In this document: positions 18,902 to 29,086 of the stretch, piece by piece | Layout of the letters: each line of letters starts with the position of its first letter | Numbering within the stretch: position 1 is the first letter of the stretch | From: Serpens gallinarum | GTDB taxonomy: Bacteria; Pseudomonadota; Gammaproteobacteria; Pseudomonadales; Pseudomonadaceae | Reading direction: 5' to 3' | NCBI RefSeq assembly: GCF_014836765.1 | Contig: NZ_JACSQG010000002.1 | Span: forward strand, 248,001-312,000 | DNA: 64,000 nt | Notes under the pieces: model-generated | The model's database searches: none | Seen by the model: the letters and a program-made list of their open reading frames with translations, nothing else | What the model was told of the DNA's origin: nothing | Program-made: the position numbers and the translations under genes

Positions 18902-19351
18902 ATGCCGTATTGGTTAATGAAGTCGGAACCCGACGAGCTGTCAATAGAGTCGCTACAGCATCTGGGCCAAGCGCGCTGGGATGGAGTCCGCAATTATCAA
19001 GCGCGAAACTATCTGCGGGCCATGCAGCCGGGAGATTTGTTCTTTTTCTATCATTCCAGCTGCCCCAAACCGGGTATTGCCGGCGTGGGCAAAATTCTCA
19101 CTTCCAGTTATCCCGACCCAACCGCTCTCGATCCGGATAGCCACTATTTTGACATCATGTCGACGCCCGACAAGAATCGTTGGAGTGCCGTGGACGTCGG
19201 TTTCGTCGATGTCTTTGCTGCTGTGATTCCCTTGTCGCAACTCAAGGCCCTCCCCCAGCTCGCTGAACTTGCCCTTGTAAAAAAGGGCAGCCGGTTGTCG
19301 GTGATGCCGGTATCGCCCGTCGCGTGGCAAAGTATTCTTTCCTTGGTGTGA
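18902..19351 (+). CDS. EVE domain protein
   Basis: This is a 149-residue single-domain EVE (PUA/YTH-like superfamily) protein. The family opening YWLMKSEPDELSIESL, the WDGVRNYQARNYLR segment and the aromatic FFFYHSS loop are all present. EVE domains are thought to bind modified bases in nucleic acid, and in core genomes the role is unsettled. The length equals that of stand-alone EVE proteins. It lies between ygfA and the diguanylate cyclase, transcribed alone. Confidence 0.88.
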   Translation: MPYWLMKSEPDELSIESLQHLGQARWDGVRNYQARNYLRAMQPGDLFFFYHSSCPKPGIAGVGKILTSSYPDPTALDPDSHYFDIMSTPDKNRWSAVDVGFVDVFAAVIPLSQLKALPQLAELALVKKGSRLSVMPVSPVAWQSILSLV

Positions 19352-19402
19352 GGCACTCTGAAGAGGCTGTGCTACATATTCAGCACACAAGGGAGTGTGT
19401 CC

Positions 19403-21280
19403 ATGATCCGAGCCCCGGTATCTTTACTCAATCTGCTGCTCGGCGGTTTGCTCGTGGCACTGTTCGTATTGAGCGGGTTGTTCTGGCAAAAACTTGAAAC
19501 CGACCAGCGCAATTTTGTCGGCGAGCGTGTCGCTGTACAGGCCCGAACACTGGCCCGCCAGCTCGAAAACCGGCTGGCTGACCAGGAGCTTGACTTGCGC
19601 CGTCTGGCCGAGCGTTGGCTGCATGAGGGAGGGTTGTCGCGCGCGGACTGGGAGCGCGAAGCCGAATTTCTGTTACGCAGCTTTCCCGGCTATCAATCCA
19701 TCCAATGGCTAGGTGCGGATTTACGTATGCGCTGGCTTTTGCCGAGCGAGGGCAATCAGGCGGCGCAAGATTTTCAACTGACTCCTGAACACCCCAACTA
19801 TAAAGTGGCGGAGCGCGCTCGCGTCAGTGCGCGTAGCCAACTGAGTGGCAGTTTCGAGCTGCTGCAAGGTGGACGTGGATTAATCCTCTATGTCCCGCTG
19901 TATGTACCCGACGCCCAGTCGGAGCGGCGTTTCGATGGATACCTGCAAGCCATCTTTCGCGTTACACCGCTGCTCGACGAATTGCTTTCCTCGATTGCCG
20001 ACCAGCGCTTCGGCATAGAGTTGCTGGAGGATGGTCTTCGGCGCTATCCCGATGAGGTTTCGCCCACCAGTCCGGATGATCTGCAGCGTGTCGTGCCGCT
20101 GGACCTGATCGACAACACGACTTTCAGCCTGCGCCTGAGTCCGACTTCAACGTTGAAGGCTCGCATCAATCGGCCCTGGACACGTGCCGTGCTGGTGGCC
20201 AGCCTGGGGCTTAGCCTGTTGTTGGTCGCTGCGCTGTACCTGGCCTTTGAAAACTCGCGACGTGCTCGCGCATTGCTGGCTGCCAACCTGCGCTTGCAGA
20301 GCGAAATGGCGCGACGCGAACAGGTCGAGCAAGCGCTGCGCGACAGCCGTGAGCAGCAACAGTTGATCCTCGATCTGACCGATTTTTGTCGCGACGGCCT
20401 GTTTATCGTCGATTCGCACAGCCGAAAGATGCTGTACATGAACCGTGCAATCCATCTGGGTCTTGGATATGACCGGCGAACCTTCATCGAGCTGTTTGAG
20501 CAGGCTCCGCAAAAGTTGATACCCGGTTACGAACAATGGCTGGAGGAAGTTCGCCAGTTGCATCGCGCTGGCTTGCCGCGCTTCTTGCAGCGAGAATTGC
20601 TGCGCCGCGATGGCAGCCTGCAGCCGGCGGAGATCAGTGCCCAGTTGGTGAGTCGCAATGGGCGTGAATATCTGATTGGCGTGGCCCGTGATAACAGCGA
20701 GCGCTTACAGCTTGAGGCGCGTCTACAACGATTGTCGCAACAGGATGGCCTGACCGGACTGCACAACCGCAGGCATTTCGACCAGCAACTTCAGGCGGAA
20801 TGGCGCCGCCTGCGCCGGATTGGTGCGCCGCTGTCTTTGCTGATGCTGGATATCGATCACTTCAAATCCTACAACGACACCTTGGGCCATCTGGCCGGGG
20901 ACGATGCGCTACGCAAGGTAGCCCAGTTGCTGGTGGAGTGCTTGCAGCGTGAAGGCGATATCGCCTGTCGCTACGGTGGCGAAGAGTTCGCCATCATCCT
21001 GACCAATACCCGACTCAAGGGCGCCGAGCACTTGGCCGCGCGTGTGCATCAGCGCCTGGCCGAGCTGGCAATTCCCCACCCCGGCAGCCCATTGAGGCGC
21101 TTGACCCTCAGTATCGGCGTAGCCACCTCCGACCTTAATCTCCAGGAGCATCCCCAGACCCTGATAGCCCACAGTGACCAGGCCTTGTACCGGGCCAAGC
21201 GCAATGGGCGTAACCAAACCTGCGTCTGGGCGGGATTTGGTGTCAATCAGGATGCGGCGCCATCCTTGCCTGAGCAATAA
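19403..21280 (+). CDS. Membrane diguanylate cyclase with PAS and GGDEF domains
   Basis: This protein makes cyclic di-GMP. The 625-residue protein has an N-terminal membrane span (about residues 5-27), a periplasmic sensor region to about 255 (CHASE/Cache-like), a second span around 260-285, a short coiled coil, a PAS domain (about 310-430) and a GGDEF domain (about 445-610). The active site is intact (RYGGEEF) and an inhibitory I-site REGD sits five residues before it, so product feedback is expected. The ATG at 19403 has GGGAG seven bases upstream. The signal sensed is unknown. It is single-gene, convergent with the FliL-like gene, and 15 kb from the flagellar cluster. Confidence 0.88.
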   Translation: MIRAPVSLLNLLLGGLLVALFVLSGLFWQKLETDQRNFVGERVAVQARTLARQLENRLADQELDLRRLAERWLHEGGLSRADWEREAEFLLRSFPGYQSIQWLGADLRMRWLLPSEGNQAAQDFQLTPEHPNYKVAERARVSARSQLSGSFELLQGGRGLILYVPLYVPDAQSERRFDGYLQAIFRVTPLLDELLSSIADQRFGIELLEDGLRRYPDEVSPTSPDDLQRVVPLDLIDNTTFSLRLSPTSTLKARINRPWTRAVLVASLGLSLLLVAALYLAFENSRRARALLAANLRLQSEMARREQVEQALRDSREQQQLILDLTDFCRDGLFIVDSHSRKMLYMNRAIHLGLGYDRRTFIELFEQAPQKLIPGYEQWLEEVRQLHRAGLPRFLQRELLRRDGSLQPAEISAQLVSRNGREYLIGVARDNSERLQLEARLQRLSQQDGLTGLHNRRHFDQQLQAEWRRLRRIGAPLSLLMLDIDHFKSYNDTLGHLAGDDALRKVAQLLVECLQREGDIACRYGGEEFAIILTNTRLKGAEHLAARVHQRLAELAIPHPGSPLRRLTLSIGVATSDLNLQEHPQTLIAHSDQALYRAKRNGRNQTCVWAGFGVNQDAAPSLPEQ

Positions 21281-21292
21281 ACCAGGCGCAGT

Positions 21293-21694
21293 TCAGGGTT
21301 GAGCAATCAGATTGTTGAACAGCAAGTCTTCCACCAAGGGACGGCCTTCCTCTTCCTCAATGACCTTGCGCACGCGCTCCAGCGCTTGCTGTCGCAGGGC
21401 TTCCTTGTCTTCTACGGTGGTCATGCTGTCATTGCCCAGCTCGGCAAACATCATGATCAATTCGTTGCGAATCAATGGCTGATGGTGTTCCAGACGCTCC
21501 AGATTTTGGGTTCCGATGACGCGCAGGGCAACGTCCGCCTTGAAGAATTTGGGCCGGGCGCCTTCGCCATAATTACCCACCAGTGCGGGGCGCAGTTCCA
21601 GATAACCGACCTTGGTCGGATCATTTTCCCTGGCGGCCTGGGCGATGCCCAGTGGCAGGCCAAGCAGCAACAACAATGCAATGCAACGCTTCAC
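21293..21694 (-). CDS. FliL-like exported protein (orphan)
   Basis: This is a 133-residue protein with a cleavable signal peptide (KRCIALLLLLGLPLG, cleavage after AQA) followed by a FliL-type domain: YLELRPALVGNYG, then a C-terminal ERVRKVIEEEEGRPLVEDLLFNNLI. A GTG start at 21694 is chosen because AGGAG lies exactly seven bases upstream, while the longer ATG starts have none and would bury the signal peptide. Unlike true FliL it has a signal peptide rather than a retained anchor. It is away from any flagellar operon. Many Pseudomonas genomes carry such an orphan; the function is unclear. Confidence 0.75.
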   Translation of the reverse strand: MKRCIALLLLLGLPLGIAQAARENDPTKVGYLELRPALVGNYGEGARPKFFKADVALRVIGTQNLERLEHHQPLIRNELIMMFAELGNDSMTTVEDKEALRQQALERVRKVIEEEEGRPLVEDLLFNNLIAQP

Positions 21695-21854
21695 GATCTG
21701 ACTCCTGCTGAGAATGCGGCCTAGCATAGCTATTACTTCGCCATCCCCCAACACCAACCATCCGGTTATGACCCGTTATCACCGGCTGGGATACGGATTG
21801 ACCGACGGTTGCGCCCTTCTACACTGGCAGTTCTTCTTGCTAAGGACGTGCTCC

Positions 21855-22832
21855 ATGAAAGCTCTGCTGTGCAATGCCTACGGCCCTGCTTCCAGCCTGG
21901 TGCTGGCAGACATCATGGCCCCTGAGATCAAGCCGGGCGAGGTTCTGCTCAACGTGCATGCTGCCGGGGTCAATTTTCCCGACAGTCTAATCATCGAGGG
22001 CAAATACCAGTTCCAGCCGCCGCTACCTTTTGCTCCCGGTGGGGAGGTTGCCGGCATTGTTGCCGCGGTGGGCGAGCAAGTTCGCAACTTCAAGCCCGGC
22101 GACCGCGCCATGGCCCTGACCGGCTGGGGCGGCTTTGCCGAACAGGTAGCGGTTTCGGCCCAGCAGGTAATACCGATGCCCGCAGGCATGGATTTCAATA
22201 CGGCGGCAGGGTTTGGAATGGCCTATGGCACCGCAATGCATGCGCTTAAACAGCGCGCCAACCTGCAGCCGGGGGAAACCCTGCTCGTGCTGGGCGCGGC
22301 AGGCGGTACCGGGCTGGCCGCCGTGGAAATCGGCAAGGCGATGGGCGCGCGGGTGATCGCCGCGGCGAGCAGCGAGGAAAAGCTGGAGGTGGCCAAGGTT
22401 GCCGGCGCTGATGCTCTAATCAATTATTCCAAGGGCAACCTCAGGGACACCCTCAAGGCGCAGACCAACGGTCAGGGTGTCGATGTTGTTTTCGATCCGG
22501 TTGGCGGCGAGCTGTTCGAGCAGGCCCTGCGCGCCATGGCCTGGAACGGTCGGTTGCTGGTGGTCGGCTTCGCCAGCGGGCAGATACCTCAGGTGCCGGC
22601 CAACTTGGCGTTGCTAAAGGGCGCCGCGATCATCGGCGTGTTCTGGGGCAGCTTTGCCCAGCGCCAGGCGCAAGACAATGCCGTCAACTTTCAGCAACTG
22701 TTCGCCTGGCATGCCCAGGGCAAGCTGCAACCACGCGTATCGCAGATCTTCCCGTTGGCCCAGGGCGGGCTGGCAATCGATACCCTGGCGCGGCGCAAGG
22801 CGCTGGGCAAGGTGGTAGTCAAGGTTCGTTAA
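21855..22832 (+). CDS. Zinc-free NADPH:quinone oxidoreductase family protein
   Basis: This is a medium-chain dehydrogenase/reductase of the quinone-oxidoreductase branch (QOR-like). The 325-residue protein has the GroES-like N-terminal domain with GVNFPDSLIIEGKYQ, the nucleotide motif VLGAAGGTGLAAVEIG near residue 145 and the C-terminal dimer part. The Cys and His residues of the catalytic zinc site of alcohol dehydrogenases are absent. The ATG at 21855 has AAGGA eight bases upstream. It is likely to reduce quinones or enones with NADPH; the physiological substrate is unknown. Confidence 0.87.
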   Translation: MKALLCNAYGPASSLVLADIMAPEIKPGEVLLNVHAAGVNFPDSLIIEGKYQFQPPLPFAPGGEVAGIVAAVGEQVRNFKPGDRAMALTGWGGFAEQVAVSAQQVIPMPAGMDFNTAAGFGMAYGTAMHALKQRANLQPGETLLVLGAAGGTGLAAVEIGKAMGARVIAAASSEEKLEVAKVAGADALINYSKGNLRDTLKAQTNGQGVDVVFDPVGGELFEQALRAMAWNGRLLVVGFASGQIPQVPANLALLKGAAIIGVFWGSFAQRQAQDNAVNFQQLFAWHAQGKLQPRVSQIFPLAQGGLAIDTLARRKALGKVVVKVR

Positions 22833-22844
22833 GGCGTTCCGCCT

Positions 22845-23813
22845 TCACTCTCGAGGCGCGTAGGCGAACACATCGGCGCGCATTTGATGGGCGTCCAGAC
22901 CGGCCTCGAGCAGTGCATCCAGGGTGCCATAGACCATTGCTGGCGAGCCGCTGGCAAAGACATGCAGCGAGCTGAGCTCGGCAAAATCTTCTCGAATCGC
23001 CTCGTAGAGCATGCCGCACCGGCCATCCCAGCCGCAGACCTCGCTGACCACTTGATGCAGGAACAGGTTGGGCAGCTGTCGCCATTCCTGCCAGTGAGGC
23101 AAGTCGTAGAAATCTTCGGGGGTGCGTGCGCCCCAGTACAGATGCACCGGGTGGGCAAAGCCACTGAAGCGGCAATGCTCGATGAGGCTGTGCATCTGTG
23201 CCATGCCGGTTCCGGCGGCGATCAGCACCAGCGGCCCGTCCGGCAATTCGGCCAGATGGGTATCACCGAATGGCAGCTGCATACGAGCGAACCCTTGGCG
23301 ATTGATGAATTCCAGCAGCTCTCGTGGCTGCGCTTCACGGGCGAGGATATGCAGCTCCAGCTCACGCCCCATCGCCGGCGCCGAGGCCAGCGAGAAGGCC
23401 GACCATTCGCCATCCTCCCGCTGCAGCAGCGCATATTGACCGGCATGGTAGCGTGGCGGATTGCCGGCCGGTGCACGCAGGCGCAGACGATATACATCGC
23501 CACCGACCGCCTCGCATGCGATGAGCTGACAGCTAAGCTGGCGCACGGGCAGTTCGCCGGGCATCAGTACGCTCTCCCAATGCAGTTGACACGCCTCAAG
23601 CGGTTCGGCCAGGCAGGGGAACAGTTCGCCAGGGCCCTGTTCCATGCCCCGTTGGCGCACACGACCTTCCAGCAGCTGTGCCGTACAGATATGGCAATTG
23701 CCGTTGCGACAACTTTGGGGGCAGTCATAACCCAGGCGCCGTGCGGCGTCGAGAATGGTTTCTCCAGGGCGAACGTCAAGAACGGCGCCACTGGGCTGCA
23801 AGGTAACTTTCAT
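22845..23813 (-). CDS. 2Fe-2S/FAD oxidoreductase (CDP-6-deoxyglucoseen reductase-like)
   Basis: This is an NAD(P)H-dependent flavin reductase with a plant-type ferredoxin module at the N-terminus. The cluster ligands CPQSC-RNGNC-HIC lie near residues 35-47, with the fourth Cys in LFPC. An FAD domain follows with YHAGQYALL, then an NAD domain with AAGTGMAQM. The length of 322 residues fits the AscD/RfbI-like group often found beside ubiD in Pseudomonas. It could serve as an electron donor to an oxygenase or to UbiD-linked steps; the sugar-reductase name is inherited and should not be taken literally, since no deoxysugar genes are near. Confidence 0.82.
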   Translation of the reverse strand: MKVTLQPSGAVLDVRPGETILDAARRLGYDCPQSCRNGNCHICTAQLLEGRVRQRGMEQGPGELFPCLAEPLEACQLHWESVLMPGELPVRQLSCQLIACEAVGGDVYRLRLRAPAGNPPRYHAGQYALLQREDGEWSAFSLASAPAMGRELELHILAREAQPRELLEFINRQGFARMQLPFGDTHLAELPDGPLVLIAAGTGMAQMHSLIEHCRFSGFAHPVHLYWGARTPEDFYDLPHWQEWRQLPNLFLHQVVSEVCGWDGRCGMLYEAIREDFAELSSLHVFASGSPAMVYGTLDALLEAGLDAHQMRADVFAYAPRE

Positions 23814-23896
23814 GTGCACGTCTTTTAGTGGGCGGGCGTGAAAGGCCCGCCAAGGCCAGGTGGGCGGGGTCGATGCCCTGCCTCTTGTGTCATTTA

Positions 23897-25363
23897 TCAG
23901 TCGATGCCCAGTTGCGACCAGAGTTCGTCGACGCGCTTGACCACCGCCTCATCCTTGACGATGACGCGGCCCCACTCGCGGCTGGTTTCACCTGGCCATT
24001 TGTGGGTGGCGTCCAGGCCCATTTTCGAACCCAGGCCAGACACTGGCGAGGCGAAATCCAGGTAGTCGATCGGCGTGTTGTCGATCAGTACCGTGTCGCG
24101 CTTGGGGTCCATGCGCGTGGTGATCGCCCAGATCACGTCGTTCCAGTCACGGGCATTGATGTCATCGTCGGTAACGATGACGAACTTGGTATACATGAAC
24201 TGGCGCAGAAAGCTCCACACGCCAAGCATCACCCGTTTGGCATGGCCCGGGTACTGCTTTTTGATGGTCACCACCGCCATGCGATACGAGCAGCCTTCGG
24301 GCGGCAAGTAGAAGTCGATGATTTCCGGAAACTGCTTCTGCAGGATCGGCACGAACACTTCGTTGAGTGCCACGCCGAGCACCGCCGGCTCATCCGGCGG
24401 CCGGCCGGTGTAGGTGCTGTGGTAGATCGCATCGCGGCGTTTGGTAATGCGCTCGACGGTAAACACCGGAAAGCGGTCCACTTCGTTGTAGTAACCGGTG
24501 TGATCGCCATACGGGCCTTCATCGGCCATTTCGCCGGGATAAATATGCCCTTCGAGAATAATTTCCGCGCCCGCCGGGACCTGCAGTTCGCTGCCGATGC
24601 ACTTGACCAATTCGGTGCGCGAGCCGCGCAGCAGGCCGGCAAAGGCATATTCGGACAGGGTATCGGGTACTGGCGTGACCGCGCCGAGAATGGTCGCCGG
24701 ATCGGCTCCCAGCGCCACAGCCACAGGGTACGGGCGGTCCGGGTATTTTTCGCACCACTCGCGGTAATCCAGCGCACCGCCGCGATGGCTGAGCCAGCGC
24801 ATGATCAGCTTGTTGCGACCAATGACCTGCTGGCGATAGATACCCAGATTCTGGCGTTCCTTGTTCGGCCCCTTGGTGACGGTAAGACCCCAGGTGATCA
24901 GCGGCGCCGCGTCGCCCGGCCAGCAATGCTGGATAGGCAGCGTGCCCAGATCCACATCATCGCCTTCAAGGATCACTTCCTGGCAGATGGCGTCCTTGCG
25001 CACCTTGGGCGCCATGCTGACGACTTTCTTGAGCAGCGGTAGCTTGCTCCAGGCATCTTTCAGGCCTTTGGGCGGATCCGGCTCCTTGAGGTAGGCGAGC
25101 AGTTTGCCGATCTCGCGCAGTTCGGAAATATCCTCAGCGCCCATGCCCAGTGCGACACGCTCGGGCGTGCCGAACAGGTTGCCGAGTACCGGCATGTCGA
25201 ACCCTGTGGGGTTTTCAAACAGCAACGCCGGGCCCTTCTTGCGCAGGGTCCGGTCACAGATTTCGGTCATTTCCAGGATGGGTGAGACAGGCGTCTGAAT
25301 GCGCTTCAGCTCGCCGCGCTGTTCAAGGGCGCGGATAAAATCGCGCAAGTCGGAGTATTTCAT
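23897..25363 (-). CDS. ubiD: 4-hydroxy-3-polyprenylbenzoate decarboxylase UbiD
   Basis: UbiD decarboxylates the polyprenyl-hydroxybenzoate intermediate of ubiquinone synthesis using prenylated FMN supplied by UbiX. The 488-residue protein has the full UbiD architecture. Visible marks include the N-terminal [10 protein letters not shown], the cofactor region with [14 protein letters not shown], and the catalytic E-R-E part around [21 protein letters not shown] near residue 280. It is followed by the flavin reductase gene and preceded by rho on the same strand, with 97 bases carrying an inverted repeat between rho and ubiD. Confidence 0.94.
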   Translation of the reverse strand: MKYSDLRDFIRALEQRGELKRIQTPVSPILEMTEICDRTLRKKGPALLFENPTGFDMPVLGNLFGTPERVALGMGAEDISELREIGKLLAYLKEPDPPKGLKDAWSKLPLLKKVVSMAPKVRKDAICQEVILEGDDVDLGTLPIQHCWPGDAAPLITWGLTVTKGPNKERQNLGIYRQQVIGRNKLIMRWLSHRGGALDYREWCEKYPDRPYPVAVALGADPATILGAVTPVPDTLSEYAFAGLLRGSRTELVKCIGSELQVPAGAEIILEGHIYPGEMADEGPYGDHTGYYNEVDRFPVFTVERITKRRDAIYHSTYTGRPPDEPAVLGVALNEVFVPILQKQFPEIIDFYLPPEGCSYRMAVVTIKKQYPGHAKRVMLGVWSFLRQFMYTKFVIVTDDDINARDWNDVIWAITTRMDPKRDTVLIDNTPIDYLDFASPVSGLGSKMGLDATHKWPGETSREWGRVIVKDEAVVKRVDELWSQLGID

Positions 25364-25387
25364 CAGGCTTCTCGATTGAAACGCGGA

Positions 25388-25436
25388 AGGCTGGAAGCTG
25401 GACGAAAAGCATAACGTCCCACCTCCAGCCTTCAGC
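25388..25436. repeat. Imperfect inverted repeat between rho and ubiD
   Basis: GGCTGGAAGCTGG and CCAGCCTTCAGCC form an almost perfect 13-base inverted repeat around a central spacer, followed by a second small hairpin (GGCGGCTCGCCGCC). It lies just downstream of the rho stop codon on the minus strand and resembles REP-type palindromes that end or stabilise transcripts. Confidence 0.55.
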
Positions 25437-25460
25437 CCCAGGCGGCTCGCCGCCTGTCGA

Positions 25461-26720
25461 TCACTTACGCTTCATGGACATGAAGAATTCGTCGTTGGTC
25501 TTGGTGTCTTTGAGCTTGTCGAGCAGGAATTCGATGGCGGCGATTTCATCCATCGGGTGCAGCAGCTTGCGCAGAATCCACATGCGCTGCAGCTCGTCAT
25601 CGGCGGTCAACAACTCTTCGCGGCGGGTGCCGGAACGGTTGATGTTGATGGCCGGGAACACGCGCTTCTCGGCGATGCGCCGTTCCAGCTGCAGTTCCAG
25701 GTTGCCGGTGCCCTTGAATTCCTCGTAGATCACCTCGTCCATCTTCGAGCCGGTTTCCACCAGCGCGGTGGCGATGATGGTCAGCGAACCGCCTTCCTCG
25801 ATGTTGCGCGCAGCACCGAAAAAGCGCTTGGGCTTCTCCAGGGCGTGGGCATCGACACCACCGGTGAGCACTTTGCCGGAACTGGGGATCACGGTGTTGT
25901 AGGCGCGTGCCAGGCGCGTGATGGAGTCAAGCAGGATGACCACATCCTTCTTGTGCTCGACCAAACGCTTGGCCTTCTCGATGACCATTTCAGCGACCTG
26001 TACGTGGCGGGTCGGCGGCTCATCGAAGGTCGAGGCGACCACTTCGCCGCGCACGGTGCGCTGCATTTCGGTCACTTCTTCCGGGCGCTCGTCGATCAAC
26101 AGGACGATCAGGTGGCACTCAGGGTTGTTACGGGTGATGTTCGCCGCGATGTTCTGCAGCATGATCGTTTTACCCGCTTTCGGCGGGGCGACGATCAAAC
26201 CGCGCTGACCCTTGCCGATCGGGGCGGTCAAGTCGATAACGCGGCCGATCAGGTCTTCCGTGGAGCCGTTGCCCGCTTCCATCTTCAAACGCTGGGTGGG
26301 GAACAGCGGGGTCAGGTTCTCGAAGAGAATCTTGTTTTTGGCGTTTTCCGGTCGGTCGTAGTTGATCGAGTCAACCTTGAGCAGGGCGAAATAGCGCTCG
26401 CCTTCCTTGGGAGGACGGATCTTGCCAATGATGGTGTCGCCGGTCCGCAGATTGAAGCGGCGGATCTGGCTGGGGGAGACGTAAATGTCGTCAGGGCCGG
26501 CCAGGTAGGAGGCATCGGCGGAGCGCAGAAAGCCGAAGCCATCTTGCAGAATTTCGAGAACGCCGTCGCCAGAAATTTCCTCGCCGCTTTTCGCGTGTTT
26601 TTTCAGCAGGGAGAAAATCACGTCCTGCTTGCGCGAACGGGCCATGTTCTCGATGCCCATTTGTTCGGCCAGGTCGAGGAGTTCGGCAATCGGCTTTTGC
26701 TTGAGTTCGGTCAGATTCAT
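25461..26720 (-). CDS. rho: Transcription termination factor Rho
   Basis: Rho is the hexameric RNA helicase that ends transcription at rut sites. The 419-residue protein begins [18 protein letters not shown] and has the RNA-binding cold-shock-like domain (to about 130, with GFGFLRS), Walker A PPKAGKT near residue 181, a Walker B with [16 protein letters not shown] near 262, and the Q- and R-loops near 285-310. The length equals that of E. coli Rho. The 190-base leader upstream separates it from trxA; Rho usually controls its own synthesis by attenuation there. Confidence 0.97.
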   Translation of the reverse strand: MNLTELKQKPIAELLDLAEQMGIENMARSRKQDVIFSLLKKHAKSGEEISGDGVLEILQDGFGFLRSADASYLAGPDDIYVSPSQIRRFNLRTGDTIIGKIRPPKEGERYFALLKVDSINYDRPENAKNKILFENLTPLFPTQRLKMEAGNGSTEDLIGRVIDLTAPIGKGQRGLIVAPPKAGKTIMLQNIAANITRNNPECHLIVLLIDERPEEVTEMQRTVRGEVVASTFDEPPTRHVQVAEMVIEKAKRLVEHKKDVVILLDSITRLARAYNTVIPSSGKVLTGGVDAHALEKPKRFFGAARNIEEGGSLTIIATALVETGSKMDEVIYEEFKGTGNLELQLERRIAEKRVFPAININRSGTRREELLTADDELQRMWILRKLLHPMDEIAAIEFLLDKLKDTKTNDEFFMSMKRK

Positions 26721-26913
26721 AAGGAATGACGAATAGATATGCAATAGGAGTGGGCAAGCGTTGAGCTTGAAGGCCGCGCCGCGAAGAGGCGACTGGATCG
26801 CTGTACTGATACGAATGTAGGAGTGCGTCGGCGACGGCTTGCGGGGGGCTGCGAAAGAAGCAGCGAGGCCGAATCTACCACCGGGGGATTACCAGCGTCT
26901 AGCCCCGGATATG

Positions 26914-26941
26914 AAAAACCCCACCGACTGATGGGGTTTTT
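26914..26941 (-). terminator. Bidirectional rho-independent terminator after trxA
   Basis: AAAAACCCCA and TGGGGTTTTT pair perfectly around an 8-base loop. On the minus strand it lies about 20 bases after the trxA stop codon and ends in a U-run, so it should stop trxA transcription before rho; on the plus strand it has the same form. Confidence 0.85.
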
Positions 26942-26963
26942 CAATAGAAAATCGATGCGCGGA

Positions 26964-27290
26964 TCAGATATTCGCGTCGAGGAAGGCCGCCAGTTGCGAT
27001 TTGGACAGGGCGCCGACCTTCGTGGCTTCGACATTACCGTTCTTGAACAGCATCAGGGTCGGGATGCCGCGCACGCCGTATTTGGGTGGGGTGGCCTGAT
27101 TTTCGTCGATGTTCAGCTTGCAGACCTTCAGTTTGCCTTGGTAAGTCTGTGCAATCTCGTCCAACACCGGGGCGATCATTTTGCAGGGGCCGCACCATTC
27201 GGCCCAGTAGTCGACCAGCACCGGGCTTTCTGCCTGGAGCACGTCCTGATCGAAACTGGCGTCGCTGACGTTAGTGATGAACTCGCTCAT
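26964..27290 (-). CDS. trxA: Thioredoxin TrxA
   Basis: TrxA is the general cytosolic disulphide reductase, reduced by thioredoxin reductase. The 108-residue protein has the active-site WCGPC near residues 32-36 and the cis-proline loop GIPTLMLF near 75. CAGGAG lies six bases before the ATG. It sits between ppx (divergent) and rho, the usual Pseudomonas arrangement, with a perfect terminator after it. Confidence 0.97.
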   Translation of the reverse strand: MSEFITNVSDASFDQDVLQAESPVLVDYWAEWCGPCKMIAPVLDEIAQTYQGKLKVCKLNIDENQATPPKYGVRGIPTLMLFKNGNVEATKVGALSKSQLAAFLDANI

Positions 27291-27559
27291 GGAGATCTCC
27301 TGGTCGGAAGCAAAAAAAGTGGCGGTATCATATCCCGCAATGGTCGTAATCGGAAGGTGGCGCTGATTGCCACTGGCTATCGACCCTGGCTGTAAAGTCT
27401 ATCGGAACTGCACGTTAGGCGCGGTGCATGTAGACAAGGTGCCAACCATTCGTCGCTGGTTTTTTGAAAAGACCTGCGACAAGCGTGACAGGGGTAAAAC
27501 GTTGGCGCTCACCGACTATCGTGGCAGGATGTCGCGATTTTCCAAGAGACGCTTCGCTC

Positions 27560-29062
27560 ATGCCAGCCATTCCTCCCGATCCCTTTCCGCTGATCGCTGC
27601 CATTGACCTGGGCTCCAACAGTTTTCACATGGTCTTGGCGCGGGTCGATCAGGGCGAGATTCGTATTCTCGAGCGCTTGGGCGAAAAGGTGCAGTTGGCT
27701 GCGGGGATTGATGAGCAGCGACTGTTGAGCGAAGAAGCGATGCAGCGTGGCCTGGATTGCCTGGGGCGCTTTGCCCAGCTGATCAATGGCCTGCCCCAGG
27801 GTGCAGTGCGCATTGTCGGCACCAATGCGCTGCGCATTGCTCGCAACCGCAAAGAGTTTATCCGGCGTGCCGAGGCGCTCCTAGGGCACCCCGTGGATGT
27901 CGTGGCTGGCCTCGAAGAGGCGCGCCTCATTTATCTTGGCGTTTCACACACCTTCCCGGATATGCCCGGCAAGCGTCTGGTCGTCGATATTGGCGGTGGC
28001 AGCACGGAATTCATCATCGGCCAACGTTTCGAGCCGTTGCTGCGCGAAAGTCTGCAGATGGGCTGTGTGAGCTTTACCCAGCGTTTCTTTGCCGATGGCA
28101 AGATCAGCGCCGCACGTTATGCCCAGGCCTATACCGCCGCACGTCTGGAATTGATGAGTCGGGAACAGGGCATGCGCCGACAGGGCTGGCAGGAGGCCAT
28201 TGGGGCTTCGGGCACCATTCGTTCCGTGGGGCTGGCGATTCAAGCCGGTGGGCGGGGCAGTGGCGAGGTCAACGCCCAGGGGCTGGTCTGGCTGAAGCGC
28301 AAATTACTCAAGTGCAGCGATGTAGATAAAGTCGACTTTGAAGGTGTGAAGCCTGAGCGGCGGGGTATTTTCCCGGCTGGTCTGGCCATTCTTGAAGCGA
28401 TTTTCGATGCGCTGGGGCTGGAAACCATGACGCATTCCGAAGGTGCCTTGCGCGAAGGCGTGCTCTACGACCTGATCGGTCGCCATCAGCATGAGGATGT
28501 ACGCCAACGTACCTTGTCAGCGCTGATGGAGCGTTATCACGTCGACCTTGAGCAGGCTGCCCGGGTCGAGGCCAAGGCGCTGTCGGCACTCGATCAGGTG
28601 GCGGCTGCCTGGAATCTGCAGGAAGACTGGCATCGCGAGCTGCTCAGCTGGGCTGCGCGTGTTCACGAAGTGGGCCTGGATATCGCCCACTACCATTATC
28701 ACAAGCATGGTGCTTACCTGATCGAACACTGCGATCTGGCGGGTTTTTCACGCCAGGATCAGCAGGTCCTCGCCTTGCTGGTGCGAGGCCATCGACGCAA
28801 TATCCCGCTGGACAAGTTCAGGGATGCCGAGGCGGACACCGAAAGCCTGGTGCGCCTGTGCATCCTGCTGCGCTTCGCTATTCTGTTCCACCATATCCGC
28901 GGCACCCAGGAAATGCCCAAGGTGCGCCTCGAAGTCGGCGAGCGCAGTCTGGAGCTGATTTTCCCGGAAGGCTGGCTGGCCGCCAACCCGCTGACCCAGG
29001 CGGATTTCGCCCAGGAGGCCGAGTGGCTCCAGCGCATCGAGTATCGCCTGACTGCTCGCTGA
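27560..29062 (+). CDS. ppx: Exopolyphosphatase Ppx
   Basis: Ppx releases phosphate from the ends of long polyphosphate chains and may hydrolyse pppGpp. The 500-residue protein has the ASKHA-fold phosphate-1 motif [13 protein letters not shown] near the N-terminus, phosphate-2 [11 protein letters not shown] near residue 142 and a C-terminal HD-like domain with [19 protein letters not shown] near residue 376. The ATG at 27560 fits the family start; the upstream extension has no similarity. It is divergent from trxA and convergent with the TRAP-type gene; ppk lies 1.5 kb further on the opposite strand. Confidence 0.94.
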   Translation: MPAIPPDPFPLIAAIDLGSNSFHMVLARVDQGEIRILERLGEKVQLAAGIDEQRLLSEEAMQRGLDCLGRFAQLINGLPQGAVRIVGTNALRIARNRKEFIRRAEALLGHPVDVVAGLEEARLIYLGVSHTFPDMPGKRLVVDIGGGSTEFIIGQRFEPLLRESLQMGCVSFTQRFFADGKISAARYAQAYTAARLELMSREQGMRRQGWQEAIGASGTIRSVGLAIQAGGRGSGEVNAQGLVWLKRKLLKCSDVDKVDFEGVKPERRGIFPAGLAILEAIFDALGLETMTHSEGALREGVLYDLIGRHQHEDVRQRTLSALMERYHVDLEQAARVEAKALSALDQVAAAWNLQEDWHRELLSWAARVHEVGLDIAHYHYHKHGAYLIEHCDLAGFSRQDQQVLALLVRGHRRNIPLDKFRDAEADTESLVRLCILLRFAILFHHIRGTQEMPKVRLEVGERSLELIFPEGWLAANPLTQADFAQEAEWLQRIEYRLTAR

Positions 29063-29086
29063 CGGATGCCGTGTTGAACTGTCGGC

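Noticed and set aside
23828-25042. 404-residue frame antisense to ubiD
   Set aside because: UbiD is clear on the minus strand; the antisense translation is Ala/Arg/His-rich without motifs.
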